The notes beneath the pieces are model-generated. The model did not search any database. It saw only the letters and a program-made list of their open reading frames with translations, and was not told the DNA's origin. 64,000 bases of DNA from Bacillus paralicheniformis. Lineage in GTDB: Bacteria > Bacillota > Bacilli > Bacillales > Bacillaceae. Both the position numbers and the translations under genes were made by a program. The DNA lies in assembly GCF_001042485.2 (NCBI RefSeq), contig NZ_LBMN02000039.1, positions 1-64,000 on the forward strand, written 5' to 3'. Of this stretch, positions 8,227-17,000 are shown one piece after another. Numbering within the stretch: position 1 is the stretch's first letter; every line of letters begins with the position of its first letter.

Positions 8227-9336
8227 ATGATCCCGTTAATCAATTTAAAACGCCAGTTTCAAACGGTAAAAGAAGATATTTTACAAGAGTTTGAGCATGT
8301 GTTGGACAGCGGCCAATATATATTGGGGCCGAAGGTTGAAGAGCTGGAGAAAAGAATAGCCGAAAAGCTTGGTGTAAAAGAAGCGGTCGCGGTCGCCAAC
8401 GGAACGGATGCATTAGTGCTGACGCTCGAAGCTTTCGGTATCGGCAAAGGGGATGAGGTCATTACGACGCCGTTCACTTTTTTTGCGACCGCCGAAGCTG
8501 TCTCAAGGGTGGGGGCTAAGCCGGTGTTTGCTGATGTTGATCGTGAAACCTGCAACCTTGATCCGGAAGAAATAGAAGAAAACATCACCTCTGCTACTAA
8601 AGCGATCATTCCCGTCCACATTTTCGGACAGCCGGCTGATATGGACGAGATCATGGCGATTGCCAAAAAACACGGACTGCTTGTGATTGAGGATGCCTGC
8701 CAAGCGTTCGGCGCATCGTATAAAGGGCGGCCTGTCGGCAGCATCGGGGATGCCGCCTGTTTTTCATTTTTCCCGACAAAAAACCTGGGAACGTTGGGAG
8801 ACGGGGGAATGGTGACGATTTCAGATCCGGATGCGGCCCGGCAATTAAGAACACTCAGAACCCATGGCACAAGCAAAAAATACTTCCATGACAAAATCGG
8901 TTTCAACAGCCGTCTTGATGAATTACATGCCGCTGCTTTGCTCATTCTTCTTGAGAAAATCGACGGCTGGAATGAACAAAGAAGAAAAGTTGCCAGCCGC
9001 TACAAGAAAGGTTTGAAAACGGCGGAGCATCTCACACTGCCGGCTGAGAAAGAAGACCGCACACATATCTATCATCTCTATTGTATCGGCGCGAAAGACC
9101 GCGACGAATTCATTCAATCGCTGAAAGAGCAGAACATTCATTCTGGCGTGTATTATCCTTGCTGCCTTCATTTGCAAACGGTCTATTCTTCATTGCAGTA
9201 CAAAAAAGGCGATTTCCCTATAGCTGAGTCCTTGTCCGAAACCCTTTTCGCGATTCCGATGGATCCTTTTCTAGCCGCTGAGGAACAAGAGCAAATTATT
9301 TCCGCGCTGCTGAAAAAAGGAGGAGGGGGAAAGTGA
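8227..9336 (+). CDS. DegT family aminotransferase, WbpE-like
   Basis: A 369-residue protein beginning MIPLINLKRQF. The PLP lysine is in CFSFFPTKNLGTLGDGG, and the cofactor aspartate is in VIEDACQAFGA. This sequence type is close to WbpE/WlbC, which aminates UDP-3-keto-GlcNAc uronate. That role fits the next two genes, a Gfo/Idh oxidoreductase and a UDP-sugar 6-dehydrogenase. AGAGGAGG upstream supports ATG 8227 over an upstream in-frame start. Its stop overlaps the GTG of the next gene by 4 bp, indicating coupling. The family is certain; the exact substrate is inferred from neighbours. Confidence 0.88.
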   Translation: MIPLINLKRQFQTVKEDILQEFEHVLDSGQYILGPKVEELEKRIAEKLGVKEAVAVANGTDALVLTLEAFGIGKGDEVITTPFTFFATAEAVSRVGAKPVFADVDRETCNLDPEEIEENITSATKAIIPVHIFGQPADMDEIMAIAKKHGLLVIEDACQAFGASYKGRPVGSIGDAACFSFFPTKNLGTLGDGGMVTISDPDAARQLRTLRTHGTSKKYFHDKIGFNSRLDELHAAALLILLEKIDGWNEQRRKVASRYKKGLKTAEHLTLPAEKEDRTHIYHLYCIGAKDRDEFIQSLKEQNIHSGVYYPCCLHLQTVYSSLQYKKGDFPIAESLSETLFAIPMDPFLAAEEQEQIISALLKKGGGGK

Positions 9337-10397
9337 CGGTTCATTTCGGTTTAATCGGCTGCGGCTATATGTCAAGAAAACATCTTCAAGCACTGGCCGG
9401 GTGCGGTGATGCAAAGTTGTCGGCCGTCAGTGATTTGCAGGAAGAACGGATGAAGGAGGCGGAACAATACTATGCTTCCTTCGCCGGAGATGAAAGCCGA
9501 ATGACCCGTTATCAGCAGTATCAAGCGCTGCTTTCAGATTCTAAAATAGAAGCGGTCATTATTGCGGCGGTTTCGGGACTGCACGCCGAAATGGCCAAAG
9601 CTGCGCTGCAGGCAGGCAAGCACGTCATCGTCGAAAAACCAATGACCTTGTCATTACAGGATGCCGATGAGCTGATAGAACTGGCGGAACAGAACGGGCT
9701 GAAGCTCATGGTCTGCCACCAGATGCGCCACCGGCCGATCATGAAAAAACTGAAGGGAACGATTGAGAGAGGAAAACTGGGAAGGATCTACTTAGGCACA
9801 GTATCGCTTCGCTTAAACAGGTCACCCGCTTATTATGAAGCGGCAACCTGGCGGGGAAGCTGGGAAAAAGACGGCGGGATGCTGGTCAATCAAGGGATAC
9901 ATCTGATCGATCTGCTGCAATGGTTTTTAGGTGATGTAAAAGGCGTTTACGGAGATATACTGGGCGGTTCCGGAGCAAAAGAAACGGAAGATGTTGCTGT
10001 CGGTGTTCTGACGTTTGCCAGTCAGGCGAAAGGAGTAGTAGAAGCGAATATCGTCACACAGCCAAACAATATCGGAAGCTCTCTCTCGATTTTTGGAGAA
10101 CATGGAACGATTTCATTGGAAGGCCCGGCATTAAACCGGATCAGCCGCTGGTATATCCACGGGGAGAAGGATGCTGCTGAAGAAGCGGCGCAGCTGATTG
10201 ATCTCGGCGGCGAACAAACCGTCATGTACCAAAACTTTATAAGCGCCGTCAAGCGCCAAGACACACTATTGGTTGACGGTTATGAAGGGAAAAAGGCGAT
10301 TGAAACGATTTTTGGAATCTACCAGTCTGTGCTGCAGAAGCAGCCGGTGCAGCTGCCTCTTTCTTCGTTTCAAACATCTGATATGAAAAATAAATAG
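9333..10397 (+). CDS. Gfo/Idh/MocA oxidoreductase, WbpB-like
   Basis: A 354-residue protein with an N-terminal Rossmann motif GLIGCGYMSRKH and the family's EKPMTL catalytic-lysine motif near residue 97, then the Gfo/Idh C-terminal alpha/beta domain. WbpB-type members oxidise C3 of UDP-GlcNAc uronate to give the substrate of the aminotransferase just upstream. The GTG start overlaps the upstream TGA, and the strong aggagggg site lies inside that gene, so translation is coupled. A different sugar dehydrogenase role is possible, but the three-gene context favours UDP-aminouronate synthesis. Confidence 0.86.
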   Translation: MTVHFGLIGCGYMSRKHLQALAGCGDAKLSAVSDLQEERMKEAEQYYASFAGDESRMTRYQQYQALLSDSKIEAVIIAAVSGLHAEMAKAALQAGKHVIVEKPMTLSLQDADELIELAEQNGLKLMVCHQMRHRPIMKKLKGTIERGKLGRIYLGTVSLRLNRSPAYYEAATWRGSWEKDGGMLVNQGIHLIDLLQWFLGDVKGVYGDILGGSGAKETEDVAVGVLTFASQAKGVVEANIVTQPNNIGSSLSIFGEHGTISLEGPALNRISRWYIHGEKDAAEEAAQLIDLGGEQTVMYQNFISAVKRQDTLLVDGYEGKKAIETIFGIYQSVLQKQPVQLPLSSFQTSDMKNK

Positions 10398-10440
10398 GTT
10401 TTGATTTGGTAGATCGTCCCTTTCAAAAAAAGATTTAAAA

Positions 10441-10449
10441 CATAGTTTA
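10441..10449 (+). promoter_or_regulatory. Sigma-K-like -10 element before the UDP-sugar dehydrogenase gene
   Basis: CATAGTTTA is an exact CATAnnnTA match about 34 bp before the ATG. No clear AC lies at the -35 position. It is the third such box in consecutive intergenic gaps of the glycan locus. Confidence 0.42.
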
Positions 10450-10482
10450 TTAAAGGAATGTACAGAAGGGGCGATTTGATAA

Positions 10483-11778
10483 ATGAGCAAACAGGAAATG
10501 CATAACGAAACGATAGCGGTCATCGGCTTGGGGTTTGTCGGTCTGCCCTTGGCCATGTTGTTGATATCAAAAGGAATTCGGGTTATCGGTGTTGATTTGG
10601 ATAAAAAGAAAGTCGAGGCATTACGGAAAGGGAACAGCTATATTTCAGATATCAATGATCAAGCGGTGCAGGACGGAATAGGCACCGGTTTCTTTCGTCC
10701 TGTTTCGGACTACGGTTTAATCGGCGAAGCGGATGCCGTCATCATCTGCGTACCGACGCCGCTGAATGATGATGCGGGTCCTGATTTGACTTATGTGAAA
10801 AGAGCGGCGCAATCGATTGGAGGGCACTTGAAAAAAGGGCAGCTCGTTGTGTTGGAAAGCTCGACATATCCGGGTACGACAAGGGACATCGTCAAACCGA
10901 TCCTCGAAGAAAGCGGCCTTGTATGCGGAAAGGATTTTTATTTGGCTTATTCTCCAGAACGCGTTGATCCGGGCAATCAATTCCCGATTGAAGTCGTGCC
11001 GAAGGTAGTGGGAGGCACGACGGAGGCATGCCTTGAAAAGGTGCATCAATTATACAGCGGCATTTATGAAGAGGTTGTGCCTGTCACATCGCCTGAAACA
11101 GCGGAGCTGACAAAGCTGCTGGAAAATACGTACCGGTTTATTAATATTTCATTCATTAATGAATTTGCGATGATATGCGACAAGCTCGGGGTGAATGTAT
11201 GGGAAGTCATCGAGGCGGCAAGCACGAAGCCGTACGGCTTTGCGGCGTTTTATCCAGGTCCCGGCATCGGCGGCCATTGCATCCCCGTCGATCCGCTGTA
11301 TTTGCAGTTTGTCATGAAACAAAGCGGTTTATCGAGCGACTTTATCGAGCTGTCGGAAGCGACAAATGATAGAATCGTCCGCTATATCGCAGAGCGTTCC
11401 TTGCAACTGGCAGGGAAAGATAAGGCGACAGACGCCCGCATTTTAATCTATGGCGTCACCTATAAACGTAATATAGCGGATGTCCGCGAATCAAAATCGC
11501 TTGATATTATAGAGAAGCTGATCGGCATGGGGGCTGATGTTTCCTACCATGATCCGCACGTTCCGGAACTCGACCTCAGCGGCAAAAAACTGGCAAGCAT
11601 GCCGATAGATTCAGAGATGCTGAAAGCGTACGACTGTGTTGTCGTTTTGACCGATCATGACGCACTTCCGAAAGAGCTGTTACTAAACCATGCAACCGTG
11701 ATATTTGATACAAGAGGCGTGTTGAGAGAAGCAGCAGGAAAAGCGAAAGTCATCCAGCTCGGAAACGGGTGCTCTTGA
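10483..11778 (+). CDS. UDP-N-acetylglucosamine 6-dehydrogenase type (WbpA/WecC family)
   Basis: A 431-residue protein, typical for UDP-glucose/GDP-mannose dehydrogenases. It has the NAD motif IAVIGLGFVGLPLA, the substrate-binding TYPGTTRD segment, and the active-site cysteine in PGIGGHCIPVDP, the form usual in UDP-HexNAc dehydrogenases. It oxidises C6 of the UDP-sugar to a uronate in two NAD+-dependent steps, the first step of the WbpA-WbpB-WbpE route. No clear terminator follows. UDP-glucose as substrate cannot be fully ruled out. Confidence 0.87.
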   Translation: MSKQEMHNETIAVIGLGFVGLPLAMLLISKGIRVIGVDLDKKKVEALRKGNSYISDINDQAVQDGIGTGFFRPVSDYGLIGEADAVIICVPTPLNDDAGPDLTYVKRAAQSIGGHLKKGQLVVLESSTYPGTTRDIVKPILEESGLVCGKDFYLAYSPERVDPGNQFPIEVVPKVVGGTTEACLEKVHQLYSGIYEEVVPVTSPETAELTKLLENTYRFINISFINEFAMICDKLGVNVWEVIEAASTKPYGFAAFYPGPGIGGHCIPVDPLYLQFVMKQSGLSSDFIELSEATNDRIVRYIAERSLQLAGKDKATDARILIYGVTYKRNIADVRESKSLDIIEKLIGMGADVSYHDPHVPELDLSGKKLASMPIDSEMLKAYDCVVVLTDHDALPKELLLNHATVIFDTRGVLREAAGKAKVIQLGNGCS

Positions 11779-11859
11779 CGCCAATTTTTTTTCCGCGACT
11801 CACGCCCAGACCCGTTCGGAATACAATAAGTTAAAACAAGAACGTAAAGGGTGAGGGCC

Positions 11860-12771
11860 GTGTGGATCGGAGTTTTGTTGATGGTCTTTGGAATTGGGAT
11901 CAGTATTTTTGCCGTCAGTTTGATTGTCAGCTATTTGTTTGTTATGCCGAACAGGAGCACATATGAAGAAACCTTTTTCAGCGGACTCAAACACGGCGAG
12001 ATCATCGATGATGTGTTTGAGTCACACGACAAAGAAGAGCTGTTTTTGACGGCGGGGGATGGATGCCGGCTGCATGCGCTGCTTTTTCCCGTTCAAAAGA
12101 GCAGGAAAGCCGTCATCGTTTCCCACGGCATCAAGTGGTCGCTGTTTGGAGGGTATAAATACGTCGAGCTGTTCCAGTCCATCGGCTACAATGTTCTGCT
12201 TTGCGACAGCAGGTGCCACGGATTGAGCGGCGGTTCACACGTTTCTTACGGATTTTACGAAAAGGATGATTTGGCGAGGTGGGCTGACGAGCTTGAGAAC
12301 AGGTTCGGCAAAGACCTTTGGATCGGAGTGCTTGGCGAATCGCTAGGAGCCGCGGCTGCCATCGAGCTGATGAAACAGGACAGGAGAATCAAGTTTTGTA
12401 TTGCCGATTCCTGCTTCAGCGATTTAACAGAGCTATGCCGCTTTCAGCTGAAAGCCGCCGTCAAATTGTCCGTGCCGTTTCTCATCCCGTTGGCAAGCGG
12501 GCTGATCAAACGGCGCCACGGCTGGAGCCTTGCCGACATATCGCCGGTCAGCAATCTTGAGCAGTCAGACACGCCGCTGTTGATCATCCACGGCACAAAT
12601 GATCAGCTTGTTCCGCCGGAAATGGCCAAAAGCCTGTATAACCGGAAAAAAGGGATAAAGAAACTGTATTTGATTGAAGGTGCCGGACATGTCGGCGGAT
12701 TCCGCCACGATCCTGAAGAATACTTAAGCAGAATCAAAGACTTTCTCTTGAAAATCGAGCCGGCCAATTAG
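11860..12771 (+). CDS. Membrane-anchored alpha/beta hydrolase (YqkD-like)
   Basis: A protein of about 303 residues with one N-terminal membrane segment (VLLMVFGIGISIFAVSLIVS) followed by an alpha/beta hydrolase fold. The nucleophile elbow is GESLG (Ser near 155), the acid lies in GTNDQLVP and the histidine in GAGHVGG, giving a complete triad. B. subtilis YqkD has this length and layout. GTG 11860 is preferred because the GGGTGAGG purine tract precedes it; GTG 11851 is the alternative. It converges with the HxlR gene, overlapping by 4 bp. The substrate is unknown. Confidence 0.8.
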   Translation: MWIGVLLMVFGIGISIFAVSLIVSYLFVMPNRSTYEETFFSGLKHGEIIDDVFESHDKEELFLTAGDGCRLHALLFPVQKSRKAVIVSHGIKWSLFGGYKYVELFQSIGYNVLLCDSRCHGLSGGSHVSYGFYEKDDLARWADELENRFGKDLWIGVLGESLGAAAAIELMKQDRRIKFCIADSCFSDLTELCRFQLKAAVKLSVPFLIPLASGLIKRRHGWSLADISPVSNLEQSDTPLLIIHGTNDQLVPPEMAKSLYNRKKGIKKLYLIEGAGHVGGFRHDPEEYLSRIKDFLLKIEPAN

Positions 12772-13160
12772 CCTTGCGATTCCAGCATTTCAGCGGCAGC
12801 CGATCGTTGGCGCGCTTCCTTGATTTTTCCGGCATAGGAAGCTCCCCAATTCATCATTTGACTGATGATCGGAATCAGCGTCTTGCCGAACTCAGTTAAA
12901 CTGTACTCGACTTTCGGGGGAACCTGCTTATAAATCGTGCGGCAGACGATGCCGTCACGCTCAAGTTCGCGAAGCTGGAGGGTCAGCATCCGCTGTGTCA
13001 CGGCGGGAATTAAACGACGCAGCTCATTAAAGCGTTTTTTATCATCGATCAAATGATACAGAATGACGCTTTTCCATTTGCCGCCGATGATATCGATCGT
13101 TGCTTCCACCGGGCATGAATAACCGTCCGGTGTTTCGCATGCCTTCGGATTCTTGTTCAT
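12768..13160 (-). CDS. HxlR family winged-helix regulator
   Basis: A 130-residue protein with the HxlR signature: a conserved Cys near the N-terminus (GYSCPVEATIDIIGGKWKS) and LRELERDGIVCRTIYKQVPPKVEYSLTEFGKTL as recognition helix and wing. The Cys in YSCPVE is the thiol sensor in related YodB/CatR/HypR proteins. It is divergent from the nitroreductase gene, the arrangement seen when these regulators control electrophile- or disulfide-responsive oxidoreductases. GGAGAGAGG precedes the ATG. It probably represses its neighbour and senses quinones or oxidants; the inducer is inferred. Confidence 0.87.
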   Translation of the reverse strand: MNKNPKACETPDGYSCPVEATIDIIGGKWKSVILYHLIDDKKRFNELRRLIPAVTQRMLTLQLRELERDGIVCRTIYKQVPPKVEYSLTEFGKTLIPIISQMMNWGASYAGKIKEARQRSAAAEMLESQG

Positions 13161-13173
13161 TTTCCTCTCTCCT

Positions 13174-13193
13174 TAGTATAAAAAATGATACTA
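13174..13193. promoter_or_regulatory. Candidate HxlR operator between regulator and nitroreductase genes
   Basis: The perfect 6-bp arms TAGTAT and ATACTA are separated by 8 bp (AAAAAATG). The element lies between the two divergent genes, just upstream of the regulator's ribosome binding site. Confidence 0.5.
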
Positions 13194-13290
13194 TGCCACA
13201 AAAATGTGCGTACTTTCTTATTGCTATTATAATGATTAGAATGAAATTAAGAAAGGAATATAAACTATAGACAAAAGGAGAGAACAGAAC

Positions 13291-13974
13291 ATGACACAGC
13301 AATCCAAGAAGCAGGAGATTCTTGACGCATTCCAATTTAGACACGCGACAAAAGAGTTTGATCCGGACAGAAAGATATCAGACGAGGATTTTCAGTTCAT
13401 TTTAGAAGCGGGCAGACTGTCGCCAAGCTCTGTCGGCCTCGAGCCGTGGAAGTTCGTCGTCGTCCAAAATAAAGAGCTGCGTGAAAAACTGCGCCAGGTC
13501 TCATGGGGCGCACAGGGACAGCTGCCGACAGCCAGCCATTTCGTTTTGCTGCTCGGACGCACGGCTAAGGAAATGCGGCATGATTCCGGGTATGTTGCAG
13601 ATCAGTTAAAGCATGTGAAAAAAATGCCGGAGGACATCATTGAAAATATGCTGAAAGAAGACGGCGTTCTGAAAAGTTTCCAAGACGGCGATTTTCATTT
13701 GTACGAAAGCGACAGAGCGATGTTTGACTGGGTATCAAAGCAAACGTACATCGCGCTAGCCAACATGATGACGGCGGCCGCCTTGATCGGTATTGACTCC
13801 TGCCCGATTGAAGGCTTTAACTACGACAAAGTCCACGACATCCTTGAAAAAGAAGGATTGTTGGAGGACGGCCGCTTTGACATCTCGGTCATGGCCGCTT
13901 TCGGTTACCGCGTGAAAGAACCGCGTCCGAAGACGAGACGGGCGCTTGATCAAATCGTGAAATGGGTTGAATAA
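13291..13974 (+). CDS. yfkO: NAD(P)H nitroreductase
   Basis: A 227-residue nitroreductase-family flavoprotein. The N-terminal FMN-binding arginines lie in [12 protein letters not shown] and the phosphate/isoalloxazine-contact segment is [17 protein letters not shown]. The C-terminal [14 protein letters not shown] is also typical. It reduces nitro compounds or quinones with NAD(P)H in the cytosol, as an FMN dimer. The position next to yfkN matches B. subtilis yfkO. AAAGGAGAG precedes the ATG. The divergent HxlR regulator suggests electrophile-induced expression. Confidence 0.85.
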   Translation: MTQQSKKQEILDAFQFRHATKEFDPDRKISDEDFQFILEAGRLSPSSVGLEPWKFVVVQNKELREKLRQVSWGAQGQLPTASHFVLLLGRTAKEMRHDSGYVADQLKHVKKMPEDIIENMLKEDGVLKSFQDGDFHLYESDRAMFDWVSKQTYIALANMMTAAALIGIDSCPIEGFNYDKVHDILEKEGLLEDGRFDISVMAAFGYRVKEPRPKTRRALDQIVKWVE

Positions 13975-13977
13975 AAA

Positions 13978-14014
13978 AAGTGCGGTTCTGCCTTTAGCAG
14001 ACCGCACTTTTTTA
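13978..14014. terminator. Bidirectional terminator between yfkO and yfkN
   Basis: The stem AAAGTGCGGTTCTGC / GCAGACCGCACTTT has A and T runs on both sides and serves two convergent genes. Confidence 0.85.
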
Positions 14015-14015
14015 T

Positions 14016-17000
14016 TTAGATTTGGAGTTTGCGCCGCTTCCTTTGGTAAAGGTACAGACCGCTTCCGGATATAAGCAGCAGCAGGCCGAGCATCAGCCAA
14101 TGATAGGCGTTTGAAGCGGTGTCAGGCAAAAACCCGCCGTTTGAACCATCTGAAGGTTCATTTCCGTCATCTGACCCGCCGCTGCCATGACCGCCTGATC
14201 CGTCTCCGCCGCTTCCGGCGCCGGGCGAAGCAGGGGGTTCACCGCCGCTGCCGCCATTCGGACCGTCATCATCGCCTGAACCCGGCGGAAGTGAAGGAGA
14301 CCCGGCATCTTTGTCATTCATCACGGTATACTCGCTGAAATGGTCGACATAGCCTGCAACGGTACGGCCTTTCGTATAGCCGTTTGTCACTTTTGTGAAG
14401 CTGTTGTTTTTGCGGTCGACATAATAGACGCTCAAATGTTTGTCAGGAGCCTCGACTTGGAAAAACAGTCCGACAGGCTCTTTAAATGTGCTGACCGTTT
14501 TTCCATTCTGCTGAATGTTGAAATCATATACCTTTGTGACCGCCTGTTTGATATTCTTGGCGATTTTGATGCTGATTTTAGTCTTTTCGCTTGCCAGATT
14601 AACGGCTGGAAGCTGCATCGCAATGCGATCGTTTTTCAGGGTGATACTTGGATCATCAGTTCTTTCTTTGACAAGGTCAGTCTGTGCTTTTGTCATATTC
14701 AGCTTGATGTGGTCTTTTTCTGTGTCGGGGAAATAAGCAATCACCTGATTTGCGTTTTTCGCGTATGTTTCGAACGGTTTTTCCGCAAGCGTCCAAGTGC
14801 CGTCTGTCTGACGGTCAGGAAGGAACACTTCTGTGATTCTGTTTTCGATGTTCGGTGAAACAGAATCGTACAAGGCAAGCTGCTCTGTAAAAATGTCGTA
14901 ATCGGTAAAACCGAGATCGACACCGTTTTTCGCTTCTTTAAAAACGGAATAGCCGTCTCCGCCGCCGCCCATGAAGTTATTTGTAGCCACACGATAGGTT
15001 TTGTCCAAATCGAGCGGAACAGCATCCCCTTTGTCATTGACAAGGTTCACATCAAGGATGCGCTCACCTTTTGGCTTGCTCAGTGTAAATGTGAAGGATA
15101 AACCCGCGACATGCGGAAACGCGCCTCCGCCTTCTTCGACTTGGCTCACCCCGTGCTCAAGCGCTTCTTTGATTTGCGCACCCGTCAAATCAGCGGCATA
15201 AAGGGTGTTGCCGAACGGCATAACCGTCAGCACATCGCCGAGTGTGATGTCGCCTTTGGCAATACCGCTTCTGATTCCGCCGCCGTTTGTGATGGCGATG
15301 TCAGCCCCGCCAGCTTGTTTTGCTTTCTTCAGCATGCCGTCCGCGATAAAATTGCCGAGGTTGGTTTCTTTTGAGCGGACATGCTCGCGTTTTCCGTCAA
15401 GCGGGACATCGGCATAGCCTACTTTTTTCTTCTTCAGTTCGTCAATATCTTCTTTAAAGCCGTCAAGCACTTCTTTCGCTGGAGGATCTTCGTCCACTTT
15501 GCCGTCAATCGCGATCAAATTGAACCTTGATTGATCCGTTTGAACGACGCCTTTCTCATCAAACACAACATCGACCCGTCCTAAAAACTGCCCGTAGTCT
15601 TTCACTTGGGCGACGATTGTCGGTTCTTCGCTCTCCACCACTTTTAAATGATCGACGAGTGTATGCGTATGCCCGCCGATAATCAAATCGATGCCCTTCA
15701 CTTTTTTTGCCAGCTCCAGATCCCGGTTGTAGCCGAGGTGGGTGAGGGCGATGATTTTGTTGACCTTTTCTTTTTCTTTCAGTTCCTTGACCGTTTTCTC
15801 CGCTGACAGATAAGCGTCATGGAACGCAATGTTCGGTCCGGGGCTTGACGTATATGACGTATCTTCCGTCGTCAGGCCGAATACGCCGACTTGCTCGCCA
15901 TTTACATCAAGCAGAATATAAGGATAGATGCCGCTTTCTTTCTTTTCTCCCGCTGTTAAGAGTGCAGGCTCTTTTTGAAAGCTTCGCAGCTGAGGCTCCT
16001 TTGATACATCGACATTGGAGCTGACGATTGGAAAATCGGGCTTTTCCAGCTGGTGTCTGTTTAACGGATCGACGGCCGCATTGTTTCCGCTCAGAAAGTC
16101 TGCGAGCACTTTCGGCCCTTTATCAAATTCATGGTTGCCGAAGGTCATGGCGTCATAGCCCATCATGTTCATCAGCTTCAAATCGGCGAGTCCGTTCCAT
16201 TTTGTAAAATACAAGTCACCGGAAAAGACATCGCCGGCATCGAGCAGCACATTGTTTTCTGCTTCACTGCGGATTTCTTTCACTTTGGCAGCGCGCCTTG
16301 CCGCTTCATCAAGGTGGGCGTGCGTGTCGTTCGTGTGCATGACTGTTAACGTCCAGTTTCCATTATCAACCGGAGGCTCTGTACCTTCAAAGTTCAGCTT
16401 ATAGACGCCATATCCGCTGTTTTCGGATTCTCTGACAAAATCGATGTCCTTCGCTTTTTCAGCAAACGGTTTGGCGAGGAGAGAAGATTCGAATGTCACA
16501 TCGGCTCCTTTAATCGGAGCGATCGACCAGTTGTTATCGGCGGCAGGATTGACCGTTTTCTTTTCCATGATGTAGTTCATGAGCACCTGCCTGTTTTCAT
16601 CAGCCGCCGCATAAACGACTTTGTCCTGCGTCAGATGCGGGAATCCGCCGCCCCCGGACGCGCGGTAATTATTTGTGACCACAAGGAATTCCTGATCGTC
16701 GCGGACGGCTTTTCCGTTGTAAGACAACTGTTTGACGCGGTTAGCCTGCGGATTTTTCACCCCGCCTGACGCATTGTATTTTGCCGGTTGTGTGACATCG
16801 ATCTGGTAGGTCACACCGTCAATGACATCGAAATTATACGACCTGAAATCGGGGTTGAGGAGCGCCTGTTCACCCGATTTTGAAGGGGCGATCTGGTTGA
16901 ACTGCCCGGCCGACATTTCGATCCAGTCCTTCACTTCGCTTCCCGTCAGCTTGACGATATAGAGCGTATTGTCGTACAAATACAAATCGCCGATGTTTTT

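Noticed and set aside
8259..8945. 228-codon open frame on the minus strand inside the WbpE-like gene
   Set aside because: Ser-rich shadow of a well-supported aminotransferase; no start signal.
14340..14858. 172-codon plus-strand frame inside yfkN
   Set aside because: Antisense to the conserved yfkN coding frame, with no family resemblance.
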